Counted from the stretch's first letter, positions 46,911 through 56,362 are shown. The stretch is 64,000 nt of DNA from Marinobacter daepoensis DSM 16072 (GCF_000421165.1 NZ_ATWI01000009.1:496001-560000), one strand, 5' to 3'. The notes: generated by a model from the sequence alone, not told the origin. Numbers and translations: made by a program.

Positions 46911-47123
46911 ATGAAAAGACAGAAGAGAGATATGTACGCTCGTGCATTCAAGCGGGGTTATCTCGCTGGCGTGTCTGGCAAATCCAAAGACAGCTGCCCG
47001 ATTGAACAACAGGAAGTCCGCCAGGAGTGGCTCAACGGGTGGCGAGAAGGCCGCACAGATAACTGGGAGGGCATGACCGGCGTCTCCGGCATCCACAAAC
47101 TGGCCACGGTAACCGCAACGTGA
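46911..47123 (+). CDS. rmf: Ribosome modulation factor
   Basis: A basic 70-residue protein starting MKRQKRDMYARAFKRGYLAG, matching E. coli RMF, with the conserved QEWLNGWREGR segment. RMF pairs ribosomes into inactive 100S dimers in stationary phase. Start ATG 46911 is preceded by GAGGAA; an upstream in-frame start lacks a ribosome site. It is about 15 residues longer than the E. coli protein, with a C-terminal extension. Confidence 0.94.
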   Translation: MKRQKRDMYARAFKRGYLAGVSGKSKDSCPIEQQEVRQEWLNGWREGRTDNWEGMTGVSGIHKLATVTAT

Positions 47124-47221
47124 CTGCGGTAGTGGCCAACCCCGCTTAACCCTGATCTGTTTTTTTTCACTTTACGTTACAGATACACATCACAATTCGA
47201 GCAGTAACCAAAGTAACCAGA

Positions 47222-47297
47222 ACGGGGCCTCCCGCCCCGTATCATGCGAAGAAGCGCTACGGGGTTTATTCCCCGCAAGGGCCCGCTCAGCGGGCCC
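47222..47297. other. Two strong stem-loops between rmf and pyrD
   Basis: ACGGGGC/GCCCCGT (47222-47240) and GGGCCCGC/GCGGGCCC (47279-47297) are perfect inverted repeats in the 195-base gap between convergent genes. T runs are lacking, so they may be bidirectional 3' structures rather than strict terminators. Confidence 0.6.
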
Positions 47298-47318
47298 ACC
47301 TTCGCTCTGCCCCTGCAC

Positions 47319-48341
47319 TTATCGCACTTCCTTCCGAATTGCTTCTACCGCCTCATTGATTAAGGCAGGCCCACGATAGATGAACCCGGTATAGAGCTGA
47401 ACCAGTTTAGCGCCTGCACGGATTTTCTCGGCAGCGCTTTCACCATCGGTAATCCCGCCCACGCCGATAATCGGCATCTTCTCACCCAGCTCAGCATTCA
47501 GGCACTGGATAACCTTTAAAGACGCTTCGCGAACTGGTGCGCCGCTCAATCCACCGGCCTCCTGTTCATGCCGATGTCCCTTGACCGCTTCCCGGCTGAT
47601 CGTCGTATTCGTAGCGATCACGCCATCCAGCCCTGCCTCCAGCAAAGCCCCGGCCACAAACCGGATTCCCTGCTCGTCCATGTCCGGCGCGATCTTGACT
47701 GCAACCGGCACATATCGCCCGTGGGCTTGTCTGCACGCTAACTGCTCTTCTTTTATGGCATTCAGAAGCTGCTTGAGTGAATCGCCGAATTGCAGATCTC
47801 GCAAGCCCGGCGTGTTGGGCGACGACACATTCACGGTGATGTAATCCGCATAGGAATACACTGCCGCAATCCCTTTGCGATAATCCTGTTCGGACTGTTC
47901 GTTGGGGGTATCTTTGTTCTTACCAACATTGATCCCCAGAACACCGCGATAGCGACGGTTACGAACATTGGCGATCAAATGATCCAGGCCTTCATTGTTA
48001 AAGCCCATCCGATTGATGATCGCCTGGTGCTCAGGTAGCCGGAACATTCGGGGCGCCGGATTACCTGCCTGAGCCAGTGGAGTTACCGTTCCCACTTCAA
48101 TAAACCCGAAACCGAGGGCTCCCAGGGAGTCGATGTGATCGGCATTCTTATCCAGCCCCGCAGCCAACCCCACCGGGTTTGGAAACTCCAGCCCCATCAC
48201 GTTCACCGGGCACGGCGCCGGTGTCCGAGTAAATGCATTCAGAATGCCTAATTTTTGAGCAACATCCAGGCTACTAAGCGTAAAATTGTGGGCCTGTTCC
48301 GGGGGCAGACGAAACAGGATATTTCGTAGAAGGCCGTACAT
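47319..48341 (-). CDS. pyrD: Dihydroorotate dehydrogenase (quinone), class 2
   Basis: A 340-residue flavoenzyme of pyrimidine synthesis that passes electrons from dihydroorotate to quinone. The amphipathic N-terminus MYGLLRNILFRLPPEQAHNF docks it to the membrane. FMN and substrate segments include NPVGLAAGLDKNAD, GINVGKNKDTPNE, TVNVSSPNTPGLRDLQ with the serine base expected in class 2, and GVGGITDGESAAEKI. Start ATG 48341 or 48344 follows AAAGGAG. A group of DnaA-box-like sequences lies just upstream. Confidence 0.95.
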   Translation of the reverse strand: MYGLLRNILFRLPPEQAHNFTLSSLDVAQKLGILNAFTRTPAPCPVNVMGLEFPNPVGLAAGLDKNADHIDSLGALGFGFIEVGTVTPLAQAGNPAPRMFRLPEHQAIINRMGFNNEGLDHLIANVRNRRYRGVLGINVGKNKDTPNEQSEQDYRKGIAAVYSYADYITVNVSSPNTPGLRDLQFGDSLKQLLNAIKEEQLACRQAHGRYVPVAVKIAPDMDEQGIRFVAGALLEAGLDGVIATNTTISREAVKGHRHEQEAGGLSGAPVREASLKVIQCLNAELGEKMPIIGVGGITDGESAAEKIRAGAKLVQLYTGFIYRGPALINEAVEAIRKEVR

Positions 48342-48381
48342 CATTAAACTCCTTTCTCGGGTTGCGCGAGTATACAGAAAG

Positions 48382-48472
48382 TTTTCCACACCATCCTGCG
48401 AAAACCCAAAATACTCGCCAAATGCCCAGCCCGCATAGGCTCACGAGGCTTTTCCACGGATTCTGTGGATAA
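48382..48472. promoter_or_regulatory. Cluster of DnaA-box-like sequences upstream of pyrD
   Basis: TTTTCCACA (48382-48390), TTTTCCACG (48450-48458) and TGTGGATAA (48464-48472, a perfect DnaA box on the other strand) lie 40-130 bases before the pyrD start. DnaA binding there could tie pyrimidine synthesis to replication. Function inferred. Confidence 0.5.
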
Positions 48473-48575
48473 CCCTGTTGAAAATCCCGTAGCAAGCGCC
48501 CCTACCCCTTGATAACTGCGCCAGCCTACAAATTGATCATTTTTTGATCAGTGTTTTTTTGCTTTATTTTCATGA

Positions 48576-48620
48576 GGTTACAAAGTTTGAATTAGTGTTT
48601 GACGGATTTGGTTACAAAGT
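48576..48620 (+). repeat. 11-base direct repeat GGTTACAAAGT
   Basis: Two exact copies start 34 bases apart in the presumed promoter region of the CDF transporter gene. They may be regulator binding sites. Confidence 0.55.
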
Positions 48621-48742
48621 GCTACCGGGTAACCGTTTCGTCATGATGTGCATAAAACGACCATAAACACACCGGGAAATCCAGCCCTTTATTTCATAAA
48701 TACCGCTATACTGCCGACATCAAAAACCCCGGAGTAAGTCAG

Positions 48743-49906
48743 ATGACGCAGCCTGGCCAAACCAGTCAGCCCACCCAGACAACCCTTGAATCGGAAAAGC
48801 ATGCGGCTTCAAGGGTCACCATTATCGGCATGGTGCTGGATGCGGTCCTCGGACTGATAAAGGTCATTGGTGGCACTCTTTTCAATTCACAGGCTCTGGT
48901 AGTGGACGGTGTTCACTCGTTTACGGACGTTGCCTCCGATTGGGTTGTGCTGGCTGTCATGAGGTTGTCCAGAAAGGAGCCGGATGCAGACCATCCTTAT
49001 GGTCACCAGCGAATTGAGACACTAGGCACACTTTTGCTTGGCAGCATTCTTATCGCGGTCGGCGCAGCCTTAGCCTGGGAGAACATCCTGCGCCTGCTGG
49101 CTGGCGAAGAACAGATGGTTCCGGGCTGGCCGGTTCTGGTCGCCGCTGCGGTCTCCATTGCCGGTAAAGAGTGGATCTATCGCTATACCCGCCACGTTGG
49201 CATGAAGATTCGCTCAGATCTCATTATCGCGAACGCCTGGCACAGCCGAACCGACGCGTTTTCGTCAGTCGTGGTGCTTGTGTCAACGATCGGCGCCATG
49301 CTGGGTTTTGTCTGGCTGGACGTTGTGGCCGCCATCGCCATTGCGGCCATCATCATCCACATCGGCTGGAAGTTTACCTGGGACAGCGTCAAAGAACTGA
49401 TTGACACCGGCCTCTCTGAGGACGACACCCAGATGCTGAAAACCATTGCAATGGAAACCGATGGCGTACGCAATGTCCATGAACTTCGCAGCCGACGGAT
49501 GGGGCATGACATCCTTCTGGACATTCATCTGGTGGTCAGGCCCGAAATCAGCGTTTCAGAAGGACACCAGATCGGCATGAAGGTGGTCGCGGGTATGCGG
49601 GATGCTCTGGAGAATATACGGGACATCAACTTTCACATTGATGCCGAGAATGATCAGAAGGCCCCTCACACCACCGAATCCCATTTACCTGGCCGGGAAG
49701 GTATTCATCGGTTACTGACCGAAGCCCTGGGCGAACTTCCCCCACAAAGCCGTCTTCGCCTCCACTATCTGAAGAACCGGGTCCACCTTGAGATTTTCCT
49801 GGACGGCAATCATTCCAACCCGAGCCTGTCGACGGAACAGGTTCGGGCCGTCTTGGCCGACTACCCGTGGTTCGGCAGTGTCCGGGTTTGGATTGCTGCC
49901 AGCTAG
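48743..49906 (+). CDS. Cation diffusion facilitator (CDF) transporter
   Basis: A 387-residue inner-membrane antiporter exporting divalent metal (Zn, Fe, Co, Mn or Cd) against protons. Six hydrophobic segments span about 25-210. Metal-site segments are DGVHSFTDVASDW in helix 2 and NAWHSRTDAFSS in helix 5, and HPYGHQRIETLG is the family hallmark. The C-terminal cytosolic dimer domain (about 215-300) is followed by an extra 85-residue region (HRLLTEALGELP and onward). The metal cannot be assigned by eye. Confidence 0.92.
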   Translation: MTQPGQTSQPTQTTLESEKHAASRVTIIGMVLDAVLGLIKVIGGTLFNSQALVVDGVHSFTDVASDWVVLAVMRLSRKEPDADHPYGHQRIETLGTLLLGSILIAVGAALAWENILRLLAGEEQMVPGWPVLVAAAVSIAGKEWIYRYTRHVGMKIRSDLIIANAWHSRTDAFSSVVVLVSTIGAMLGFVWLDVVAAIAIAAIIIHIGWKFTWDSVKELIDTGLSEDDTQMLKTIAMETDGVRNVHELRSRRMGHDILLDIHLVVRPEISVSEGHQIGMKVVAGMRDALENIRDINFHIDAENDQKAPHTTESHLPGREGIHRLLTEALGELPPQSRLRLHYLKNRVHLEIFLDGNHSNPSLSTEQVRAVLADYPWFGSVRVWIAAS

Positions 49907-49915
49907 TCCACCCTC

Positions 49916-51415
49916 TTAGCGGCGCCGGTTGTCCTCCATCCGTGACAGGAATTCCTGCATCACCAGTGTGTACAGTTCGCCGCCCAGAAACTTGTCCTCC
50001 ACACCCGAGTCAATGCTCGGGTTATCATTGACCTCAATCACTGCCACCCGGTTTCCGGCTTGCTTGATATCAACACCGTAGAGACCGCTGCCAATCAGAC
50101 GGGTCGCATTCAGGGCCGCCTGAATGACATTACGAGGGACTTCATACGTGGGCATCGTCTCGAAGCCACCGCTCTCCACCGTTGCACCACCATGCTGATA
50201 GATCTGCCAGTGCCCCTTAACCATCATGTACTTGCAGGCATAGATGGCGCGGCCACCCAGCACACCAATACGCCAGTCATAATCGGTGTAAAAATACTCC
50301 TGAGCCAGGACCAGGGCTGATTGTCTGAACAGATCACGGAGCCCCTTACGGAGTTCTGTTTCATCCTTCGCCTTGATTACCCCGCGGGAAAAAGCACCAT
50401 CAGGGATTTTTATAACCACCGGAAATCCCAGTTCCTGGCTGATCTGCTGCACAGCCTCTTTATGGTCTTTCGAAATGATCAGCGTTTTCGGGGTCGGCAC
50501 CTTGTTGTTTTTCAGGAGGTCGGCCAGAAACACCTTATTGGTGCAGCGCAGGATTGAGACGGGATCATCAATCACCACCATGCCTTCGGCTTCCGCCTTT
50601 CGGGCAAAACGGTAGGTATGATGATCAATCGCCGTGGTCTCCCGGATAAACAACCCATCATATTCCGGCAGCCGCATGAAGTCTCTGCGCGTGATTCGCT
50701 CAACATTGATGCCGAGTTTCCGGCCCGCGCGTTCAAAGCGCCTGAGGGCCGTTTCGTCACTTGGTGGCAACTCCTCTTCAGGATTCACAAGCATGGCCAG
50801 GTCAAACCGGTAGCGGCGACGTGCCCGGGGCTTGCGCCAGATCATACTGCTGAACCGGTCCAGCGCGCTGGCAAACAGATCCTGCTCCCGCACATCCAGA
50901 TCCGCCGGAGAAGCTGGTTTCATGGATTCAATCTGCCATTGCTTCCGGTGACGAAAGACCACTTCAAGAACCGGGCAGGGAAAACGCTCAAACAGCGCGC
51001 GGGCGACAGGCTTCAGATCCTCGTGTTCGGCCTGACCAAAATAAGTCCGGATCCGCACCTCGTGGGTGGCTTCTCCGTTATCCGTGGCCGGGTCGATGGT
51101 CAGGGCTGAAGTTTCCAGCCACTGGATTACACTGCGGTCAAGCTCTTCCAGCTCCAGAGAAAACAGCCCCTTGCGGCTCAGATCGTTGAGCGTCATAACC
51201 GACGGCACCACATGATGCCCCCTGGCTTCGGCCAGCAAAGAACAGTAGTAACCACGGCTCAGATACTTCGCACTCTGACACAAATTAATAACCCGAACAC
51301 GGCTATTGGCCGGAGCGGTGAACCGGAGGTACTGGTCAAATGTAAGCACATCTTCGCTGGGGTAATACGGTGCCCAGTCTCTGGCACGGTCTACAACGAT
51401 GAGCAATCGGGACAT
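49916..51415 (-). CDS. RimK-like ATP-grasp ligase with RLAN N-terminal domain
   Basis: A 499-residue protein. The N-terminal ~190 residues (LLIVVDRARDWAPYYPSED, then FDQYLRF) are the RLAN-type domain that precedes some RimK-like ligases. The C-terminal ATP-grasp has VFLADLLKNNKVPTPKTLI, PVVIKIPDGAFSRGV (ATP lysines), QEYFYTDYDWRIGVLGG and the metal-binding IEVNDNPSIDSGVED. Such enzymes join amino acids or peptides to a carboxylate, as RimK adds glutamate to S6. Start ATG 51415 is used; GGAGG lies about 12 bases upstream, so the start is not certain. It is divergent from the GNAT-C39 gene, which looks like its partner. Confidence 0.85.
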   Translation of the reverse strand: MSRLLIVVDRARDWAPYYPSEDVLTFDQYLRFTAPANSRVRVINLCQSAKYLSRGYYCSLLAEARGHHVVPSVMTLNDLSRKGLFSLELEELDRSVIQWLETSALTIDPATDNGEATHEVRIRTYFGQAEHEDLKPVARALFERFPCPVLEVVFRHRKQWQIESMKPASPADLDVREQDLFASALDRFSSMIWRKPRARRRYRFDLAMLVNPEEELPPSDETALRRFERAGRKLGINVERITRRDFMRLPEYDGLFIRETTAIDHHTYRFARKAEAEGMVVIDDPVSILRCTNKVFLADLLKNNKVPTPKTLIISKDHKEAVQQISQELGFPVVIKIPDGAFSRGVIKAKDETELRKGLRDLFRQSALVLAQEYFYTDYDWRIGVLGGRAIYACKYMMVKGHWQIYQHGGATVESGGFETMPTYEVPRNVIQAALNATRLIGSGLYGVDIKQAGNRVAVIEVNDNPSIDSGVEDKFLGGELYTLVMQEFLSRMEDNRRR

Positions 51416-51617
51416 GGAGCGGCATTCCTCCCTGAAGGACAGGCCGACGGATTTCAGCAACAATACTCGCCATGCGGCGGCCGTACAATTACCCGAAAAT
51501 GCGTGCTTCTACGCATAAACAGTCGCTATGACGGAATGGCTTACCTCTACCATAATAACGGCAACGAGCGAGCCTGCCAGGCACAGCTCCAGCCTCTATG
51601 AACAGGCCCGTCACGCC

Positions 51618-52733
51618 ATGACTGATGCGATGCTCCGACAAGCGCACACCCACGATCTGAATGCCTTGGTTCAACTTGAGAACGACTGTTTCCCGGAAGA
51701 CCGGATATCGCGCCGGAGCTTCCGAAGGTTTCTGGAAGTGCCCCGGGACAGGCTGATTGTTGCGGAACAGGAGGGCCGTCTGGTCGGTTACTGCCTGGTT
51801 CTGATGAGCGCTGCCACACGTCTGGCAAGAATCTATTCCATCGCCGTCTCACCCTCGGTGCGAGGCCAGGGGGTGGGAGAACGACTGGTGCGCGAAGCCG
51901 AAAAAGAAGCCGTTGAGGCCGACCGCATCATCATGCGGCTGGAAGTGCGAGAAGATAACGCTGGCGCCATAGCTCTGTACCGCCGGCTCGGGTATCGGCA
52001 GTTCGGCACCTACCGGGATTATTACGAAGATCACGGCAACGCCCTTCGGTTCGAGCGCCGGATACTCTATTACGAGCCGTCACACGATTTCATGCCGGTG
52101 CCATACTACCCACAGACCACGGAATTCACCTGTGGTCCTTCCGCGTTAATCATGGCAATGGCGGCGCTGGATGAACGACAGCCGGTCAACACTCTGGAAG
52201 AGCTGAAAATCTGGCGTGAAGCCACCACTATTTTTATGCTGGCAGGCCACGGTGGCTGCGGCCCTCACGGCCTTGCACTCTCCGCCTGGCACCGAGGATT
52301 CAAAGCCAGCGCCTGGGTCAGCCGCGAAGGTGCCTTATTCAAAGATACTGTGCGCAGTAACGATAAAAAACGGGTACTGGAACTGGTTCACGAAGGGTTT
52401 CTGCACGACCTGGCTCAGACCGACATTGAGCTGCACCACGACCCGCTCACTCTCCCTGCCATGGAAACGGCCCTGCTTGAAGGCCGGATCCCGGTGATTC
52501 TGATCAGCACCTGGCAGCTGAACCAAAGCCGGGTTCCTCACTGGGTGACCGTCTGCGCCATCGATGACGACTTCGTGTATCTGCACGACCCTGAAATTGA
52601 TACTCAGGAGGGAGAAACCATCGCCGACAAACAATACCTGCCGATCGACCGCAAGGTGTTTGAAAAAATCTCGCGCTACGGCCGAAATCAACCGCTGCAG
52701 GCAGCGGTGATTGTCGGACCAAAGCGCGACTGA
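51618..52733 (+). CDS. GNAT acetyltransferase fused to C39-like peptidase domain
   Basis: About 371 residues. Residues 1-155 are a RimI-like GNAT domain with the CoA loop VRGQGVG (81-87) and ALYRRLGY. Residues 158-371 resemble the C39-like cysteine peptidase fold. They show TEFTCGPSALIMAM with Cys172, HGGCGPHG, PHWVTVCAIDD with His308 and LHDPE with Asp324, a credible catalytic set. Many C39 domains cut leader peptides at double-glycine sites. The start is uncertain: ATG 51618 looks best by family N-terminus, but the frame is open to ATG 51528. Divergent from the ATP-grasp ligase, with about 200 bases between starts. Confidence 0.85.
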   Translation: MTDAMLRQAHTHDLNALVQLENDCFPEDRISRRSFRRFLEVPRDRLIVAEQEGRLVGYCLVLMSAATRLARIYSIAVSPSVRGQGVGERLVREAEKEAVEADRIIMRLEVREDNAGAIALYRRLGYRQFGTYRDYYEDHGNALRFERRILYYEPSHDFMPVPYYPQTTEFTCGPSALIMAMAALDERQPVNTLEELKIWREATTIFMLAGHGGCGPHGLALSAWHRGFKASAWVSREGALFKDTVRSNDKKRVLELVHEGFLHDLAQTDIELHHDPLTLPAMETALLEGRIPVILISTWQLNQSRVPHWVTVCAIDDDFVYLHDPEIDTQEGETIADKQYLPIDRKVFEKISRYGRNQPLQAAVIVGPKRD

Positions 52734-54788
52734 TCACACAGTACGCAGGGCCGCGTCTTTCAGCTCGGAAATCTGATCTCGCAGGCGAGCCGCCGTTTCA
52801 AAATCCAGGTCTGCGGCGGCTTTGTACATTTCGTCCTCGAGCTTCGCCACCTCTTTGAGGACATCCTCCGGCGACCGGTTGCCGGCCTTCACGAGGTAAT
52901 CTTCTGCCTGCTCTGCCGCTTTCTGGCCGGACCGTTCGCCCTTCCTTCGACCACGACCTCCGCCGGCAGCCCCCTCCATAATATCGGCGATTTTCTTGTT
53001 CAACCCCGTCGGCGTAATACCGTGCTCTTCGTTATGAGCCGTCTGCCTGGCTCGTCGCCTCTCGGTCTCGTCAATGGCCCTCTGCATAGATCCTGTGATC
53101 TTGTCTCCATACAGAATGGCCTTACCGTTGACGTTACGGGCCGCCCGCCCGATGGTCTGTATCAGGGAGCGCTCGGAGCGAAGGAAGCCCTCCTTGTCCG
53201 CATCCAGGATAGCGACCAGAGACACTTCCGGCATATCCAGGCCTTCCCGCAACAGGTTAATGCCAACCAGCACATCAAATTCGCCACGGCGAAGATCCCG
53301 GATAATCTCCACGCGCTCCACAGTATCGATGTCTGAATGCAGATAACGCACACGAATGTCGTGCTCCATCAGGAAGTCGGTCAGATCTTCCGCCATTCGC
53401 TTGGTAAGGGTTGTAACCAGAACCCGCTCGCTTACACCTACCCGCTTATGAATCTCAGACAGCAAGTCGTCCACCTGCGTGGACGCAGGCCGGACTTCGA
53501 TCTCCGGGTCCAGAAGACCAGTGGGACGTACGACCTGCTCCACCACCTGACCGGCATGCTCAGCTTCGTAGAGGCCCGGTGTGGCAGACACAAAAATCAT
53601 CTGCGGCGCTATTCGCTCCCATTCCTCGAATCGCATGGGGCGATTATCCAGTGCAGACGGCAAACGGAAGCCATACTCCACCAGCGTCTCCTTCCGGGAC
53701 CGGTCGCCTTTATACATGGCGCCGATCTGCGGAATGGTCACGTGAGACTCATCCACCACCAGCAAAGCATTGGGCGGAAGGTAATCAAACAGCGTCGGAG
53801 GTGGCTCGCCAGGATTACGCCCGGACAGATACCGGGAGTAGTTCTCAATGCCATTGCAGTACCCCAGCTCAAGCATCATTTCAATATCATACCGGGTCCG
53901 CTCTTCCAGCCGCTGAGCTTCAACCAGCCGATGGTTGTCCCGAAGTTGCTGTAACCGGACATCCAGCTCCACCTTGATGTTCTCAACCGCGTCCAGCACC
54001 TTTTGTCTGGGCGTAACATAATGGGATTTAGGATAGATCGTCACCCGTGGAACCCGTCTGAGCACCTCGCCGGTCAGCGGGTCGAAATAGCTCAGGTTTT
54101 CCACTTCATCATCGAACAGTTCAATCCGGATGGCTTCTTTTTCGGACTCCGCCGGAAACACATCAATCACATCGCCACGCACCCGGTAATTGGCCCGGTG
54201 AAACTCTATGTCGTTGCGGGTGTACTGCAGCTCCGCCAGTCTAAGCAGAATGAACCGCTGATCAACCTGATCCCCCCGGTCCAGGTGCAACATCATTTTC
54301 AGGTAGGACTGGGGATCGCCGAGACCATAGATTGAAGATACTGTCGCCACAATGATGGCATCAGGCCGCTCCAGCAAAGCCTTGGTGGCCGACAAGCGCA
54401 TCTGTTCAATATGCTCATTGATGGAGGCGTCTTTCTCGATGAAAGTGTCGGATGACGGTACGTAAGCCTCTGGCTGATAGTAATCGTAGTAAGAAACGAA
54501 GTATTCCACGGCGTTGTCAGGGAAAAACTCCCTGAACTCACCATAAAGCTGGGCGGCCAGGGTCTTGTTGTGAGCCATGATAATGGTCGGCCGCTGAACC
54601 GCCTGTACCACATTGGCAATGGTGAACGTTTTGCCCGACCCGGTAACCCCCAGCAAGGTCTGGTGAGCCAGGCCGGATTCGATACCATCAACAAGCCCCG
54701 CTATCGCCTTGGGCTGATCACCGGCGGGCTGGTATTCCGAATCGACCCGGAAGACCCCGTGTCTGGTAGTGGATGATGTTGTGGCCAT
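52734..54788 (-). CDS. uvrB: Excinuclease ABC subunit B
   Basis: A 684-residue DNA-repair helicase-like protein of nucleotide excision repair. Walker A is [10 protein letters not shown], the beta-hairpin region includes [12 protein letters not shown], then [13 protein letters not shown]. Further helicase motifs lie in [26 protein letters not shown] and QTIGRAARN, and the C-terminal UVR domain ([24 protein letters not shown]) contacts UvrC. No SOS (LexA) box is clear upstream. Its 3' end abuts the GNAT-C39 gene. Confidence 0.97.
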   Translation of the reverse strand: MATTSSTTRHGVFRVDSEYQPAGDQPKAIAGLVDGIESGLAHQTLLGVTGSGKTFTIANVVQAVQRPTIIMAHNKTLAAQLYGEFREFFPDNAVEYFVSYYDYYQPEAYVPSSDTFIEKDASINEHIEQMRLSATKALLERPDAIIVATVSSIYGLGDPQSYLKMMLHLDRGDQVDQRFILLRLAELQYTRNDIEFHRANYRVRGDVIDVFPAESEKEAIRIELFDDEVENLSYFDPLTGEVLRRVPRVTIYPKSHYVTPRQKVLDAVENIKVELDVRLQQLRDNHRLVEAQRLEERTRYDIEMMLELGYCNGIENYSRYLSGRNPGEPPPTLFDYLPPNALLVVDESHVTIPQIGAMYKGDRSRKETLVEYGFRLPSALDNRPMRFEEWERIAPQMIFVSATPGLYEAEHAGQVVEQVVRPTGLLDPEIEVRPASTQVDDLLSEIHKRVGVSERVLVTTLTKRMAEDLTDFLMEHDIRVRYLHSDIDTVERVEIIRDLRRGEFDVLVGINLLREGLDMPEVSLVAILDADKEGFLRSERSLIQTIGRAARNVNGKAILYGDKITGSMQRAIDETERRRARQTAHNEEHGITPTGLNKKIADIMEGAAGGGRGRRKGERSGQKAAEQAEDYLVKAGNRSPEDVLKEVAKLEDEMYKAAADLDFETAARLRDQISELKDAALRTV

Positions 54789-54981
54789 AGCTGGCGTTCT
54801 AACCTCCGGACACCGGAAACGACGGATAAGTTGCGTCGCATCCTCAAGAAATTTAGTGTTCTGGCAGCTTCATGATACCATCTGTGCGATCGACGGCTGG
54901 GTGAAAAATCAGCCCGTAATTCTGGCTCCAGTTGCCCGGCCGATCGCAGCCCAATAAGACGCAGCTTTAAGGAGCTCAAGT

Positions 54982-56166
54982 TTGGACCTTCAACTTTCCA
55001 GCCGAGTACAGGCAATCAAGCCTTCCCCCACCCTCGCGGTCACCAACAAAGCCGCAGAACTCCGCGCGGCCGGCCAGGACATTATTGGCCTCGGTGCTGG
55101 CGAGCCCGACTTCGACACCCCTGATCACATCAAACAGGCAGCCATTGACGCCATTAACAACGGCCAGACTAAATACACAGCCGTGGATGGTACGCCTGCG
55201 CTGAAGAAAGCGATTATTGCGAAGTTCAAACGGGATAACGGCCTGGAATACGAAGCCAACCAGATACTGGTAAGCAGTGGTGGCAAACAGAGCTTTTTCA
55301 ACCTTGCGTTGGCCACACTCAATGAGGGCGACGAAGCCATCATTCCGGCACCCTACTGGGTATCCTATCCAGACATGGTACTGGTTGCCGAAGGCAAGCC
55401 GGTCATCATTGAGACCACGGCAGAGACGCGCTTCAAGATTACGCCGGAGCAGCTCAAAAGCGCCATCACTGAGCGTACCCGTCTGTTTGTGATCAACAGC
55501 CCATCGAACCCCAGTGGCATGGCTTATTCCATGGAAGAGCTGCAAGCGATTGGCGACGTGCTGAAAAAGTATCCGAACATCATGGTTGCCACCGACGACA
55601 TGTACGAACCGATTCTGTGGACCGGAAAACCGTTCTGCAACATTCTGAACGCGTGCCCCGAACTGTACGATCGCACCTTCGTTCTGAACGGCGTCTCAAA
55701 AGCCTACTCCATGACTGGCTGGCGTATTGGCTACGCTGCAGGCCCGGCCCGGATCATTGGCGCCATGAAGAAGATACAATCCCAGAGCACTTCCAACCCC
55801 TGCTCCGTCTCTCAGGCTGCCGCAACCGCTGCGCTGGATGGCGACCAGGCCTGCGTGGGCGAGATGGTCAAAGCCTTTAAAGCGCGCCACGACTGGCTGG
55901 TGGAAGCTCTGAACAAACTGCCGGGCGTGAACTGCCTCAACGGTGACGGCACCTTCTACGTGTTCCCGAGTTTCCAGGGCGCCATTGAAGCAACCGAAGG
56001 AGTAAATACCGACGTAGAGTTCGCCGAGAAGCTCCTGTCTGAAGCTGGCGTTGCTCTGGTGCCTGGCTCTGCTTTCGGCTGCCCGGGACACATGCGCCTG
56101 AGCTTTGCGACAAGCATGGATAATCTGGAAAAAGCCATTGAGCGGTTGCAGAAGGCCCTCGGCTAA
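54982..56166 (+). CDS. Class I aminotransferase, probable aspartate aminotransferase
   Basis: A 394-residue pyridoxal-phosphate enzyme. The PLP lysine is in LNGVSKAYSMTGWRIGY. Other family segments are GLGAGEPDFDTP, NSPSNPSGMAYS, ATDDMYEPILW and MRLSFATSMDNL, with the carboxylate-binding Arg in the last. The sequence matches class I-gamma aspartate aminotransferases that make aspartate or glutamate from oxaloacetate or 2-oxoglutarate. A TTG start at 54982 is used, with AAGGAG seven to eight bases ahead. Downstream lies tRNA-Asn copy 2. Confidence 0.93.
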   Translation: MDLQLSSRVQAIKPSPTLAVTNKAAELRAAGQDIIGLGAGEPDFDTPDHIKQAAIDAINNGQTKYTAVDGTPALKKAIIAKFKRDNGLEYEANQILVSSGGKQSFFNLALATLNEGDEAIIPAPYWVSYPDMVLVAEGKPVIIETTAETRFKITPEQLKSAITERTRLFVINSPSNPSGMAYSMEELQAIGDVLKKYPNIMVATDDMYEPILWTGKPFCNILNACPELYDRTFVLNGVSKAYSMTGWRIGYAAGPARIIGAMKKIQSQSTSNPCSVSQAAATAALDGDQACVGEMVKAFKARHDWLVEALNKLPGVNCLNGDGTFYVFPSFQGAIEATEGVNTDVEFAEKLLSEAGVALVPGSAFGCPGHMRLSFATSMDNLEKAIERLQKALG

Positions 56167-56185
56167 AAATTTTAGCTTAGAGGGG

Positions 56186-56214
56186 TTGACGAGGCGGTAT
56201 GGTCAACTTAATAT
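56186..56214 (+). promoter_or_regulatory. Promoter of tRNA-Asn (copy 2)
   Basis: TTGACG and TAATAT separated by 17 bases with a GC-rich discriminator, the same design as copy 1 although the spacer differs. Confidence 0.8.
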
Positions 56215-56238
56215 ACGCGCCTCGTCACATGACGACGT

Positions 56239-56314
56239 TCCCCGATAGCTCAGTTGGTAGAGCAACGGACTGTTAATCCGTTTGTCGCTGGTTCGAGCCC
56301 AGCTCGGGGAGCCA
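56239..56314 (+). tRNA. tRNA-Asn (GTT), copy 2
   Basis: Identical over all 76 bases to copy 1 at 41711, same orientation, anticodon GTT at 56272-56274, CCA end encoded. Confidence 0.97.
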
Positions 56315-56321
56315 CTATTTT

Positions 56322-56362
56322 AAAAGCCCGCTAGTTCAAAGAATTAGCGGGCTTTTTTGTTT
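56322..56362 (+). terminator. Terminator after tRNA-Asn copy 2
   Basis: AAAAGCCCGCTA pairs with TAGCGGGCTTTT, followed by more T residues. Sequence differs from the copy 1 terminator. Confidence 0.88.

Larger units (their letters stand above)
48342..48742. other. 401-base divergent region between pyrD and the CDF transporter
   Basis: Besides the DnaA-like boxes it contains two copies of TTGATCA around 48533-48550 and an AT-rich stretch to 48600. It also has an 11-base direct repeat GGTTACAAAGT (48576-48586 and 48610-48620), with an inverted GGTTAC at 48629-48634. No gene is seen in it. Confidence 0.6.

Noticed and set aside
48382..48620. Chromosomal replication origin
   Set aside because: DnaA boxes and AT-rich DNA are present, but no dnaA, dnaN, gidA or parAB genes are nearby.
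54789..54981. LexA box upstream of uvrB
   Set aside because: No CTGT-N8-ACAG sequence could be found, although uvrB is SOS-controlled in E. coli.
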